Notes: generated by a model not told the origin, from the sequence alone. A stretch of 5,507 nucleotides of DNA from Deltaproteobacteria bacterium (GCA_016935935.1 JAFGPZ010000271.1:1-5507), one strand, 5' to 3'. Shown: positions 1 through 5,472, counted from the stretch's first letter. A program made the numbers and translations.

Positions 1-347
1 CAGATCTTTTGTTGAAAGAGGATATTAAGCACGCCGCTACCGGCCTCAGCGGCGCCTGGTTGTATTGCAAATTCGCGGGCTTTCGAATTGTCACGTTTTA
101 TATAGACGGGCAACTATCAAAAGAATTAATAAAAATCCTTGGATTCAGGGAGGACGAACCAGGTTCTAACGTCTGGTTTGTTGTGCCTAAAGACGAAGGG
201 GTATTCCATGGCGCTGAAAAAGTGGACGGTATTCATTGTTCCCATCCGGTTCAAGTGTATCTTGATCTATTTGGCCATCCGGAAAGAGCCATGGAAGTGG
301 CCGATAATCTTCGAAATGAGTTTCTAAACTGGAATAAGCATGCCTGA
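1..347 (+). CDS. AbiEi-family type IV antitoxin, C-terminal part (5' truncated by window edge)
   Basis: The reading frame is open from position 3 to the TGA at 345-347 and has no proper start here (the first start-like codon is a TTG at 9), so this is the C-terminal part of a longer protein. The visible ~115 residues include a segment running from NVWFVVP to HPVQVYLDLFGHPERAMEVA, followed by LRNEFL. The pattern 'P-V-Q-x-Y-L-D-L ... R-A-x-E-x-A-x-x-L-R' resembles the C-terminal region of AbiEi-type antitoxins. In that family an N-terminal winged-helix domain, outside this window, represses the operon, and the C-terminal domain is needed to neutralise the toxin. The stop overlaps the start of the next gene by 8 bases (ATG at 340), which suggests translational coupling and matches the antitoxin-then-toxin order of abiE loci. 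The call rests on remembered family features plus the neighbour. An unrelated regulator is less likely. Confidence 0.75.
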   Translation, partial: DLLLKEDIKHAATGLSGAWLYCKFAGFRIVTFYIDGQLSKELIKILGFREDEPGSNVWFVVPKDEGVFHGAEKVDGIHCSHPVQVYLDLFGHPERAMEVADNLRNEFLNWNKHA

Positions 348-1194
348 AAAACCGTCAAGCGCTTCTGAATACAGCCCGGAACAGGTCCAACTCGTCACGG
401 CAACCTGCCTGTATGTCGCTACGATACTGGGGGATTACATGGAGCAGACAGTCATTGTTGGCGGTCTTGTGCCCTCCCTCCTGATCGACCAAGAAAACTT
501 GCCCGACGGTGCAGACCACCATGCCGGTACAATGGATTTGGACGTGGGGCTTACCTTGGCGATATTCAACAACAAAAGGTATCAAGCCATCACCGATCGC
601 TTGCGATCAGCAAAATTTTCTCCGGATGTAAATGAGCAGGGCAACCTGACCCGTCAGCGGTGGAAAATTGAAAAAGCCGGAAAGGTTACCATTGATTTTC
701 TCGTTCCACCGTTCAGCGATGATGATATGGGAGGGAACATCAAGGATATCGAACAGGATTTTGCAGCCGTGATTACCCCGGGTCTTGAGCTTGCCTTTAA
801 AGATAGAATAAAAATTACGCTGGAAGGCTATACAATCTTTGGTGAAAAAGCAAAACGTGATGTTTGTGTCTGCGGAGCGGGTGCATTTGTGGTGCTTAAA
901 TCCCTTGCTTTCAGGAAAAGGGGCGAAAATAAAGATGCTTATGACCTGTTTTACCACATCCGAAATTACGGCAGCGGTGTTACGGATATTGCAAAGGCTC
1001 TGAAACCATTGTTACATGAAAAGGAAGCGAAAGAGGCGATAAAAATCTTAAATGAGGATTTTACGAGCAATAACAGTATCGGGGCGGTCAGAGTTGCTCG
1101 CTTTATTACAGGCGGTGCTAATGAAGCGATTCAGGCAGAGGTGGCGGGATTTGTTCGCAACCTTCTCGATCTATGCAAATTAAACGACATTTAG
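340..1194 (+). CDS. AbiEii/AbiGii-like nucleotidyltransferase toxin (type IV toxin-antitoxin)
   Basis: Complete 284-residue protein with nucleotidyltransferase-fold signatures. VIVGGLVPSLLI (residues 38-49) carries the Gly-Gly of motif I. TMDLD (64-68) supplies the paired metal-binding aspartates D66 and D68. A later strand, TIDFLVPP (117-124), puts D119 where a third acidic residue is expected. A C-terminal K187...R...GENKDAYDL (195-203) resembles the K-x-x-A-x-x-R-x-x-x-K-D-x-x-D-L motif typical of AbiEii toxins. In this family the enzyme transfers nucleotides from NTPs; characterised relatives such as mycobacterial MenT modify tRNA 3' ends and block translation. The substrate here is unknown. 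It is cytoplasmic, with no signal or membrane segment. Its start lies inside the antitoxin gene with only a weak GGA-type ribosome site, so coupled translation is likely. Motif I is not the commonest form (GGTA...H), so this is a divergent member. Whether it acts as a toxin has to be inferred. Confidence 0.8.
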   Translation: MPEKPSSASEYSPEQVQLVTATCLYVATILGDYMEQTVIVGGLVPSLLIDQENLPDGADHHAGTMDLDVGLTLAIFNNKRYQAITDRLRSAKFSPDVNEQGNLTRQRWKIEKAGKVTIDFLVPPFSDDDMGGNIKDIEQDFAAVITPGLELAFKDRIKITLEGYTIFGEKAKRDVCVCGAGAFVVLKSLAFRKRGENKDAYDLFYHIRNYGSGVTDIAKALKPLLHEKEAKEAIKILNEDFTSNNSIGAVRVARFITGGANEAIQAEVAGFVRNLLDLCKLNDI

Positions 1195-1238
1195 CCGGTA
1201 AACTGATTGCAATTCCACGGGGATATTTTTAATTTCTG

Positions 1239-1257
1239 TCTACCAAAAATCTACCAA
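1239..1257 (+). repeat. Direct repeat TCTACCAA x2, 11-bp period
   Basis: TCTACCAA occurs at 1239-1246 and again at 1250-1257, an 11-base offset that places both copies on the same face of the helix. Its position about 140 bases before the tRNA fragment suits a pair of integrase arm-type sites, but that role is inferred. Confidence 0.6.
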
Positions 1258-1270
1258 TTCAAAACAACAG

Positions 1271-1318
1271 CATGCACAGCCTGTAATGATTACAGGGTGT
1301 TATGCACACCATGCACAG
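1271..1318 (+). repeat. Iterated CATGCACAG/ATGCACA repeats
   Basis: CATGCACAG is exactly repeated at 1271-1279 and 1310-1318, and a third partial copy, ATGCACA, lies at 1302-1308. The copies flank a perfect palindrome. Three same-orientation copies within 48 bases are unlikely to be background and suggest a protein-binding array (integrase, excisionase or repressor). The binding protein is unknown. Confidence 0.55.
1280..1296. repeat. Perfect 17-base palindrome, CCTGTAAT-G-ATTACAGG
   Basis: Two perfect 8-base arms (1280-1287 and 1289-1296) flank a single central base, directly between copies of the ATGCACA repeat. With a 1-base centre it cannot form a good RNA hairpin of full length, so a dimeric-protein operator is the better reading. 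No T-run follows, so it is not a terminator. Confidence 0.55.
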
Positions 1319-1352
1319 AAAGGGAAATAAAACCGGTTGACAGGGATTGTGC

Positions 1353-1374
1353 TATAATATTAAGGGGTTATAAT
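1353..1374 (+). promoter_or_regulatory. Possible outward promoter(s): extended -10 and second -10 element
   Basis: TGCTATAAT (1350-1358) is a perfect extended -10 element and a second perfect TATAAT sits at 1369-1374. A perfect TTGACA lies at 1337-1342, but the spacers are 10 and 26 bases, neither near the normal 16-18. If active, the extended -10 at 1353 would drive transcription into the tRNA-Pro fragment towards the terminator at 1589-1616. It could equally be a damaged tRNA promoter. Promoter calls by eye in AT-rich sequence are weak. Confidence 0.35.
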
Positions 1375-1395
1375 ATGGTTTGGTCGTGGGATTAT

Positions 1396-1445
1396 CCTGC
1401 TTTGGGAGCAGTGAGTCGCAGGTTCAAATCCTGCCGCCCCGACCA
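1396..1445 (+). pseudogene. 3' half of tRNA-Pro(TGG), probable att site of an integrated element
   Basis: From 1396 the sequence follows tRNA-Pro: anticodon stem 1396-1400/1408-1412; loop TTTGGGA 1401-1407 with anticodon TGG at 1403-1405; a 5-base variable loop 1413-1417; T stem GCAGG/CCTGC with loop TTCAAAT (1418-1434); 3' acceptor strand CGCCCCG (1435-1441); discriminator A1442; encoded CCA 1443-1445. The matching 5' acceptor CGGGGCG and a normal D arm are absent upstream, so no cloverleaf can form. The first anticodon-stem pair is also lost (C1396 opposite T1412, where G is expected). Integration into a tRNA 3' end regenerates a whole gene at one end and leaves this kind of 3' fragment at the other, so the element should lie to the left and native chromosome to the right. 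A decayed tRNA duplicate is the alternative. Confidence 0.8.
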
Positions 1446-1588
1446 ATTGCCATGTGACTATTGCAACAAGTTAACTCTGAGAAATTGGCGGCAAATAAGT
1501 CGGATGGCGCCACTAAGTGTTATTTTTTCTTTCTGTAATGTAAGTGGTAAGAGTAAAAAGACACAAGATGAAAATATATGGCTTAACG
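1446..1588. other. Non-coding spacer between tRNA fragment and terminator
   Basis: No credible gene or RNA is visible. It contains a palindromic GGCGCC, a short CACT-A-AGTG hairpin and a T-rich run around 1520-1532 that might be a weak terminator for the original tRNA gene, but the stem is too short to call. Confidence 0.5.
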
Positions 1589-1616
1589 TAAAACCCCGCC
1601 AACGGGCGGGGTTTTA
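1589..1616. terminator. Strong bidirectional rho-independent terminator
   Basis: TAAAACCCCGCC (1589-1600) pairs perfectly with GGCGGGGTTTTA (1605-1616) around the 4-base loop AACG, giving a 12-bp stem with a GC-rich core and A/T tails on both sides. On the plus strand it ends transcripts from the tRNA fragment side. On the minus strand it lies 20 bases past the hsp20 stop. It therefore serves both sides of a convergent junction. Confidence 0.9.
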
Positions 1617-1635
1617 AATCTTTTGATCGGCGTGA

Positions 1636-2076
1636 CTAGTCGATCTTTATGTCGATTGCCTTGGGCTCTTTTTCAGGCGTTTTAGGAATGGAAAGGGAAA
1701 GGACTCCGTCTTTGAAGGAAGCCTTGATCTTGCTCTCGTCCACATTATCGGGAAGAGAGAAACTCCTTCTAAAACTTCCGTAGACCCGTTCGATTCTGTG
1801 AAATTTCTTACCCTTTTCTTCTTTTTCTTGCTTACGTTCACCTCGTATGGAAAGGACGCCATCGGCGATATCCACTTTGATGTCGTCTTTCCCAATCCCC
1901 GGAATTTCGGCTGATATAACAAAATCCTTCTCTGACTCATGAATATCGACACGAGGAGCCCAGTCAGCTTCAGTCCCGATCTGCTTCTGATCAACACCGG
2001 GTTTTCCTACTGCCCGCGTGTAGCGGTCAAACATATCTTCTATTTCACGCCATGGATCCCATTTTACAAGTGTCAT
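1636..2076 (-). CDS. Hsp20/alpha-crystallin family small heat-shock protein
   Basis: 146 residues, a normal length for bacterial Hsp20. The N-terminus has the conserved WDPWREIEDMFDR pattern (residues 6-18). The alpha-crystallin domain spans about 39-132, with VDIHESEKDFVISAEIPG (43-60) and the signature GVLSLSIPK (124-132). The tail has an I-x-I motif (I141/I143/I145) that docks into neighbouring dimers. These proteins are ATP-independent cytoplasmic holdases that form oligomers and keep unfolding proteins refoldable by DnaK and other chaperones. The ATG at 2076 is preceded by a full AGGAGGT ribosome site (2082-2088) about 5 bases away, which fixes the start. It stands alone, about 230 bases after the Nudix gene, with its own promoter and terminator. 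Intact and ordinary. Confidence 0.97.
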   Translation of the reverse strand: MTLVKWDPWREIEDMFDRYTRAVGKPGVDQKQIGTEADWAPRVDIHESEKDFVISAEIPGIGKDDIKVDIADGVLSIRGERKQEKEEKGKKFHRIERVYGSFRRSFSLPDNVDESKIKASFKDGVLSLSIPKTPEKEPKAIDIKID

Positions 2077-2081
2077 AATAC

Positions 2082-2088
2082 ACCTCCT
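2082..2088 (-). promoter_or_regulatory. Strong ribosome binding site of hsp20
   Basis: AGGAGGT on the minus strand, 5 bases before the ATG. It is complementary to the 16S rRNA 3' end over seven bases and is the best ribosome site in the window, consistent with a protein that must be made fast. Confidence 0.85.
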
Positions 2089-2098
2089 GTTTACATCG

Positions 2099-2124
2099 AA
2101 TAATTTTTCTGACTAAGAATTATT
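2099..2124 (-). promoter_or_regulatory. AU-rich hairpin in the hsp20 leader
   Basis: AATAATTTTT (2099-2108) pairs with 2115-2124 over 10 positions with one mismatch around a 6-base loop. It sits in the predicted 5' untranslated leader, 10 bases before the ribosome site. A weak AU stem in a heat-shock leader recalls RNA thermometers, but it does not cover the AGGAGGT site, so that role is only a possibility. Confidence 0.35.
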
Positions 2125-2125
2125 T

Positions 2126-2139
2126 CAACGGGCCCATTG
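2126..2139. repeat. Interrupted dyad CAACGGGCCCATTG near hsp20 transcription start
   Basis: Six of the seven base pairs of this 14-base dyad match (mismatch C2129/A2136) around a GGGCCC core. It lies just downstream of the -10 element, near the expected start of transcription, a normal operator position. It is not a CIRCE element (no TTAGCACTC half-sites). Confidence 0.3.
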
Positions 2140-2149
2140 TTTTGATAGT

Positions 2150-2177
2150 AAGATAATAATCCTTTCCTGATTGTCAA
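2150..2177 (-). promoter_or_regulatory. hsp20 promoter (TTGACA-16-TATCTT)
   Basis: On the minus strand a perfect -35 TTGACA (2172-2177) is followed after 16 bases by TATCTT (2150-2155), four of six matches to the sigma70 -10. An alternative -10, TATTAT, would have a 13-base spacer. CTTGACA also resembles the sigma32 -35 consensus, but no CCCCAT-type -10 follows, so a housekeeping-type promoter is favoured. Confidence 0.6.
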
Positions 2178-2255
2178 GTTACCGGCAAGTCATAGTGTTT
2201 GATTTTTTGTGCTTTTCTGGGAGGCGATCCAAGGGTCTTCGACCATGTTGGATGA

Positions 2256-2281
2256 CAACAATTGCATGCCAAGAATTGTTG
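2256..2281. repeat. Inverted repeat CAACAATT / AATTGTTG
   Basis: Perfect 8-base arms (2256-2263 and 2274-2281) with a 10-base spacer lie in the gap between the Nudix stop and the hsp20 promoter. No T-run follows on the minus strand, so it is not a standard terminator. It could be an mRNA 3'-end stem or a binding site. Confidence 0.4.
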
Positions 2282-2291
2282 CTTTGGGGGG

Positions 2292-2308
2292 AATTCATAT
2301 TATGAATT
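2292..2308. repeat. Perfect 17-base palindrome AATTCATA-T-TATGAATT
   Basis: Perfect 8-base arms with a 1-base centre, directly abutting the Nudix stop codon (TAA at 2309-2311). It is AT-rich, so some chance of coincidence remains. No function can be assigned. Confidence 0.4.
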
Positions 2309-2842
2309 TTATACTACAGCAAGAAAGTGTTGTGCCATAAAGAGCGCGCATATAGACTTTGCATCCATGATCCTGCCATCGATTATCATATCGATGGAAT
2401 CCTCGAATCTCACCTTCTCCGGGCGCACAATTTCATCTGTGTCGAGGTTCTGCTCGGTTTCTTTGAGGTTCATGGCAAGAAAGAGCTGAACGCGCTTGTT
2501 GGAATGTCCTGGAATGGGAATTATTTCTCCCATGTGATGCCAAATACTGGCTGTATATCCAGTTTCTTCGGTTAGCTCGCGTTTAGCGCATTCGAGAGGT
2601 TTTTCATCGGCCTTGAATGTCCCGGCCGGGATTTCCCAAATATCGCCACCGACGGCGTGTCTGTACTGCCTGATGAGGAGAACCGTTTCTCTGTCAATAA
2701 GGGGAACTATTGCCGAGGCTTCGGGGAAGATCAGTATATCATATTCAGTTCTGACACCGTTTTTGAGGATAACTCTTTCATGATTCAGCCGTAATCCCTT
2801 CCCCTTGAAAATCTCTTCTGATGAATCAACCGCATCGGGCAT
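2309..2842 (-). CDS. Nudix hydrolase, ADP-ribose pyrophosphatase type
   Basis: 177 residues from the preferred start. A complete Nudix box (residues 74-96) fits G-x5-E-x7-R-E-U-x-E-E-x-G-U exactly: it begins IPAGTF, has CAKREL in the middle and ends EETGY. Catalytic R88, E89, E92 and E93 are present and bind magnesium. A proline about 15 residues after the box (PIPG) is the feature associated with ADP-ribose pyrophosphatases, so the likely reaction is ADP-ribose to AMP plus ribose 5-phosphate, clearing a reactive NAD breakdown product in the cytoplasm. ADP-sugars or other nucleoside diphosphates remain possible. The frame extends to an ATG at 2890, but that start has no ribosome site; the ATG at 2842 has GAGAAAGGA ahead of it and gives an N-terminus (SSEEIFKGK) at the usual family position. 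No convincing promoter was seen in the 184 bases before it. Confidence 0.93.
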   Translation of the reverse strand: MPDAVDSSEEIFKGKGLRLNHERVILKNGVRTEYDILIFPEASAIVPLIDRETVLLIRQYRHAVGGDIWEIPAGTFKADEKPLECAKRELTEETGYTASIWHHMGEIIPIPGHSNKRVQLFLAMNLKETEQNLDTDEIVRPEKVRFEDSIDMIIDGRIMDAKSICALFMAQHFLAVV

Positions 2843-3026
2843 TGCAATTCCTTTCTCATTCAGTTTTTTTGTGCATATATCTGTTTCCATGAATCAATGC
2901 CAGTGGAAAAAATGTCGCACCGTGGCATAGTTTTTCTATTACAAAGGTCTATTATTGAACTGAGAAGGGAGAGGATCTCATACTGCCTGCGGCGGGGTTC
3001 AGGAAGAATATCTTTCTTTCATGACG

Positions 3027-4859
3027 CTAAAAGGAAAGGGGAAGTCCCTTTTTGAGAAGTGTAGCAGGTTGCTTTGTGTCGCCACCAGCTTCTTTTTCAG
3101 TTACTGTGCCTGCAAGAGATATTCGTTCCGACAATTGACCAAGGATAAAATCTTCCAGTGAGTTGGTTTCTCGAATGGAGTCTATCATTTGTTTTTGGAT
3201 CCTTGAGGCCATGGCATCCCTTAATCTATTTTCAAATCCGCCCAGTTGCTCCTGGACAATGTCTCCCAGCTTCGTCCTAATCATACCTGCCAGTGATGAT
3301 GAAAGCGACACTGATATATTATCAAGTGTGCCGCTCAAAGAAATGTCGATATCGAATGTTCCTGTGTTCTGAAAGAGATTTTTCAATACGGCCGCTTCCT
3401 GACCAACGTCGAAGGTGGGATTGTTAACCGTAAGATAGACCCGTCCATTGAGATTTTCTCCCATCACCTTGACATCGGATTTTACGTTGATCACTGCAGA
3501 TGACAAACGAACGGGAGATTTTTCGAAAGCCGTTGACCCCTCCGGCTTTACCACGAACTCATTAATCATGAGTGAAATGGAATCTTCGGCAGTTACACTA
3601 CGTCGGTCCAGTGTTCCTTTCAGGGAAACATCACGAGCCGCACCGGAAGAAAGGGCGCCTGAGAGGTCTATAAAGGTCGGCCTTCCATAGATTGCCGGTT
3701 GAGTAGTAATTCCCTGTATGCTTCCGGACAGCCTTGAAAATGCAAGTTTTTTGACTTCGGCCTTCTGCACCAACCTGGCAGAGAAAAACGCCTCCTCGAC
3801 GAGAAAATCCGGATAGCCTTTGTTTGTAGGGAAACGGACGTCGACACCTTTCAGGCGGGGCACGATGTCCGGTTTATTCTTTTTGCTTTCTTTTATGCCT
3901 GCAGGCATAAAATCATTTAGCTTTTTGTACCATGCAATGCCTCTGGTTACCATGGCGGTTATCTTTTTACCAATAACGGCGCAGACAAGTCCTTCGGAAG
4001 AGGGAATATCTAAATCCAGACCCGCCATAACGGACCTCAGATCGTTTGACTTGAGATTCTCTATCTCCTTAGAGGAAAGGGATTGCTTCAACCCACTGAT
4101 CTCAGATTCAAAATCCTGACGAGCCGCAACGAGCAGGGTTTTAGCATCCGTCAATCTCTTTCTTACCTTATTCAATTTATCGAGATAGACTGGCAGTTTG
4201 GATATATCCTGGGGGCGTTTCTCCGTCATGGATTTAAGTGTCTTAACGTCCGCCTCAATTGACTGCTTTGTGGGAAGGTTTGCAAGCTTCTTTTCCCAGG
4301 TCCCCCTGGCATCAGAGACTTTTGCAAGGTGATTGGCAAGAAACTCGGAAGATTTCAGGCTGACTCCCTTCAAAATCTCTTCAGGTGCTTTCTGTTCCAG
4401 ATCACTGAGGACGGAAAAGTCAGGAAATTCGCATTTATCCTGCCCGTTTTGTTCGGGGATTTTCTGTATTTCAGGTTTCTTGTCCTTCGGTCTGTCTGAA
4501 AGCGCTCCCGAGGTTGCCCTTTCCGTATTAAGTGCGATATCCTTGACGCCCAGTTTTTCGATTACCACTTTTTTCCTTAGCAAAGGTACTGCGGCAAGAT
4601 CGAAGGCGACACTCCCTGTTTCAATGATATTGCGCATCGGCTCATCGGGATTGGTTATTCTGATATCGTGTATGGAAACGCTGAGGCTGAAAATCTTGAG
4701 GTCAAGTTTTCCTATTTCGACACGGGCGCCAACTGCGAGGCTGGCCTGTCTTTCGATGGTTCGTTCAATGATTTTATCAATAAGTAGTGTGGTAAGGACT
4801 ACGATGAAAGCGGTTATGACAACAAATGCCAAGAGCCCTCCCCAGCGTATTATCTTCAT
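3027..4859 (-). CDS. TIGR03545-like, AsmA-like membrane-anchored protein of unknown function
   Basis: 610 residues. One N-terminal membrane helix (about 7-27) follows a short KIIR cytoplasmic start, so the bulk should lie in the periplasm. The segment 38-112 (AVGARVEIGKLDLKIFSLSV onward, with RITNP and VVIEKLGVKDIAL) resembles the opening of AsmA/DUF748-type proteins. A charged, Lys/Glu-rich helical stretch (about 150-275) with coiled-coil character follows, then a beta-rich region (from about 335, RFPTNKGYPDFL) with repeated strands such as ISLSGTLDNISVSLSS near 513-528, and a helical tail. The size and layout fit my recollection of the uncharacterised family TIGR03545, which is found beside TIGR03546 in bacteria with an outer membrane, as seen here (4-base gap). 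The ATG at 4859 has GGGGT about 8 bases upstream. AsmA relatives are linked to phospholipid transport to the outer membrane; whether that applies here is inference. Confidence 0.8.
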   Translation of the reverse strand: MKIIRWGGLLAFVVITAFIVVLTTLLIDKIIERTIERQASLAVGARVEIGKLDLKIFSLSVSIHDIRITNPDEPMRNIIETGSVAFDLAAVPLLRKKVVIEKLGVKDIALNTERATSGALSDRPKDKKPEIQKIPEQNGQDKCEFPDFSVLSDLEQKAPEEILKGVSLKSSEFLANHLAKVSDARGTWEKKLANLPTKQSIEADVKTLKSMTEKRPQDISKLPVYLDKLNKVRKRLTDAKTLLVAARQDFESEISGLKQSLSSKEIENLKSNDLRSVMAGLDLDIPSSEGLVCAVIGKKITAMVTRGIAWYKKLNDFMPAGIKESKKNKPDIVPRLKGVDVRFPTNKGYPDFLVEEAFFSARLVQKAEVKKLAFSRLSGSIQGITTQPAIYGRPTFIDLSGALSSGAARDVSLKGTLDRRSVTAEDSISLMINEFVVKPEGSTAFEKSPVRLSSAVINVKSDVKVMGENLNGRVYLTVNNPTFDVGQEAAVLKNLFQNTGTFDIDISLSGTLDNISVSLSSSLAGMIRTKLGDIVQEQLGGFENRLRDAMASRIQKQMIDSIRETNSLEDFILGQLSERISLAGTVTEKEAGGDTKQPATLLKKGLPLSF

Positions 4860-4863
4860 TTTT

Positions 4864-5382
4864 CTACCCCATCAACTCATTATAGCGGGCATACAATTTG
4901 TAGAGACTCGACGCCTTCATCACCTTGACAATCTTCCATCGTTCGAAACGTTCCATGAATGTTTCCCTGTAACTTACCACGACAAAGAGACCTCCCAGAT
5001 AGACGGGATAGAGTGCTACAAGGGAAAAGGCAAGACTGCCCATTACAACGCTGTTGTTAAAATGGGTATACGGAACAAGGGGGGCGTTGTACAAAGCCAT
5101 CCATATTCCCGTAAGAAATTCTGTTTTTGTGAGTATTATGAGACCTAACTGGTGAAACAGCGGGTCAAGGATAAACGCCACAAGGCTGAAAACCGCCCAC
5201 GATAGAATCGCAGCGCTTATATTAACCCTAAAGAAGAGAATTGCGAGAAGAACGACCAGATTGTGAACGCTCAAGAGGGGCGTGAGGCCAATTATCATGC
5301 CAAGACTGAATCCAAGACAGATCTGTCTCGGGTCTCTGTCGGAATGAATTATCTTTATTAGCTTGAAAATTAATCGAACCAC
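4864..5382 (-). CDS. TIGR03546/DUF2062-like inner-membrane protein of unknown function
   Basis: 172 residues, mostly hydrophobic. D-P-R-Q-x-x-L-G-F-S-L-G-M-x-x-G-L-T-P (residues 17-35) is the glycine-rich motif of DUF2062-like proteins. Predicted membrane segments are about 21-51, 55-84 (possibly two short helices around D73-P74) and 112-137, with a basic C-terminal tail (RFERWKIVKVMK onward) likely cytoplasmic. The start is GTG at 5382, supported by AGGAG (5391-5395) 8 bases upstream and by a promoter; no ATG lies nearby. It is the first gene of a two-gene operon, its TAG ending 4 bases before the TIGR03545-like ATG. The fixed pairing of these families suggests one envelope complex, with this protein as the membrane partner. 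No biochemical function is known to me. Confidence 0.8.
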   Translation of the reverse strand: MVRLIFKLIKIIHSDRDPRQICLGFSLGMIIGLTPLLSVHNLVVLLAILFFRVNISAAILSWAVFSLVAFILDPLFHQLGLIILTKTEFLTGIWMALYNAPLVPYTHFNNSVVMGSLAFSLVALYPVYLGGLFVVVSYRETFMERFERWKIVKVMKASSLYKLYARYNELMG

Positions 5383-5390
5383 AGATGTTG

Positions 5391-5395
5391 CTCCT
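5391..5395 (-). promoter_or_regulatory. Ribosome binding site deciding the GTG start
   Basis: AGGAG on the minus strand, 8 bases before the GTG at 5380-5382. It supports a GTG rather than an internal methionine as the start of the DUF2062-like protein. Confidence 0.65.
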
Positions 5396-5443
5396 GTCCT
5401 CGATAAGAGAAATAATATTTAAGCTTGGAAAAACAGGAAATGA

Positions 5444-5472
5444 AGTCTAACACCTTGAAATGTCTGAGTCAA
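5444..5472 (-). promoter_or_regulatory. sigma70-type promoter of the TIGR03546-TIGR03545 operon
   Basis: On the minus strand TTGACT (5467-5472) is followed after exactly 17 bases by TAGACT (5444-5449), with a TG one base before the -10 (extended -10). Five of six -35 and four of six -10 positions match consensus. Transcription would start near 5437, giving a leader of about 55 bases. AT-rich sequence upstream could act as an UP element. Confidence 0.6.

Larger units (their letters stand above)
1195..1395. other. Non-coding end region of putative integrated element
   Basis: This stretch between the toxin stop and the tRNA fragment has no convincing gene. A TTG-started frame crosses it but runs straight through the tRNA fragment and has low-complexity, cysteine-rich content. 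It contains repeated TCTACCAA and ATGCACA motifs, a perfect 17-base palindrome, and promoter-like hexamers just before the fragment. Iterated short sites next to an att core are typical of the arm-type binding region for tyrosine integrases and excisionases. That reading is inferred from position. The integrase gene is not in the window. Confidence 0.45.

Noticed and set aside
607..957. A 116-codon minus-strand frame inside the toxin gene
   Set aside because: It is fully antisense to the nucleotidyltransferase gene, whose motifs are clear, and has no ribosome site or family resemblance.
1363..1445. A complete, if unusual, tRNA starting at AGGGGTT
   Set aside because: The AGGGG could pair with part of CGCCCCG, but 33 bases rather than about 27 precede the anticodon stem, no D stem forms, and both acceptor ends mismatch. 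A fragment is the better reading.
1207..1617. A 136-codon plus-strand frame between the toxin gene and the terminator
   Set aside because: It starts with TTG without a ribosome site, runs through the tRNA-Pro fragment and into the terminator, and has cysteine-rich, unfamiliar composition. It is an accidental frame.
2843..2890. N-terminal extension of the Nudix protein to the ATG at 2890
   Set aside because: No ribosome site precedes 2890, while GAGAAAGGA precedes the ATG at 2842, and the shorter start matches the family's usual N-terminus.
2843..3026. Terminator or promoter between the TIGR03545-like and Nudix genes
   Set aside because: Only weak partial stems (CCTG...CAGG) and poor hexamers are present; nothing strong enough to annotate.
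4333..5148. A 271-codon plus-strand frame opposite the two membrane-protein genes
   Set aside because: It is antisense to two well-supported genes and crosses their junction. Its serine-rich, low-complexity translation is what antisense of coding DNA gives, and it has no recognisable domain.
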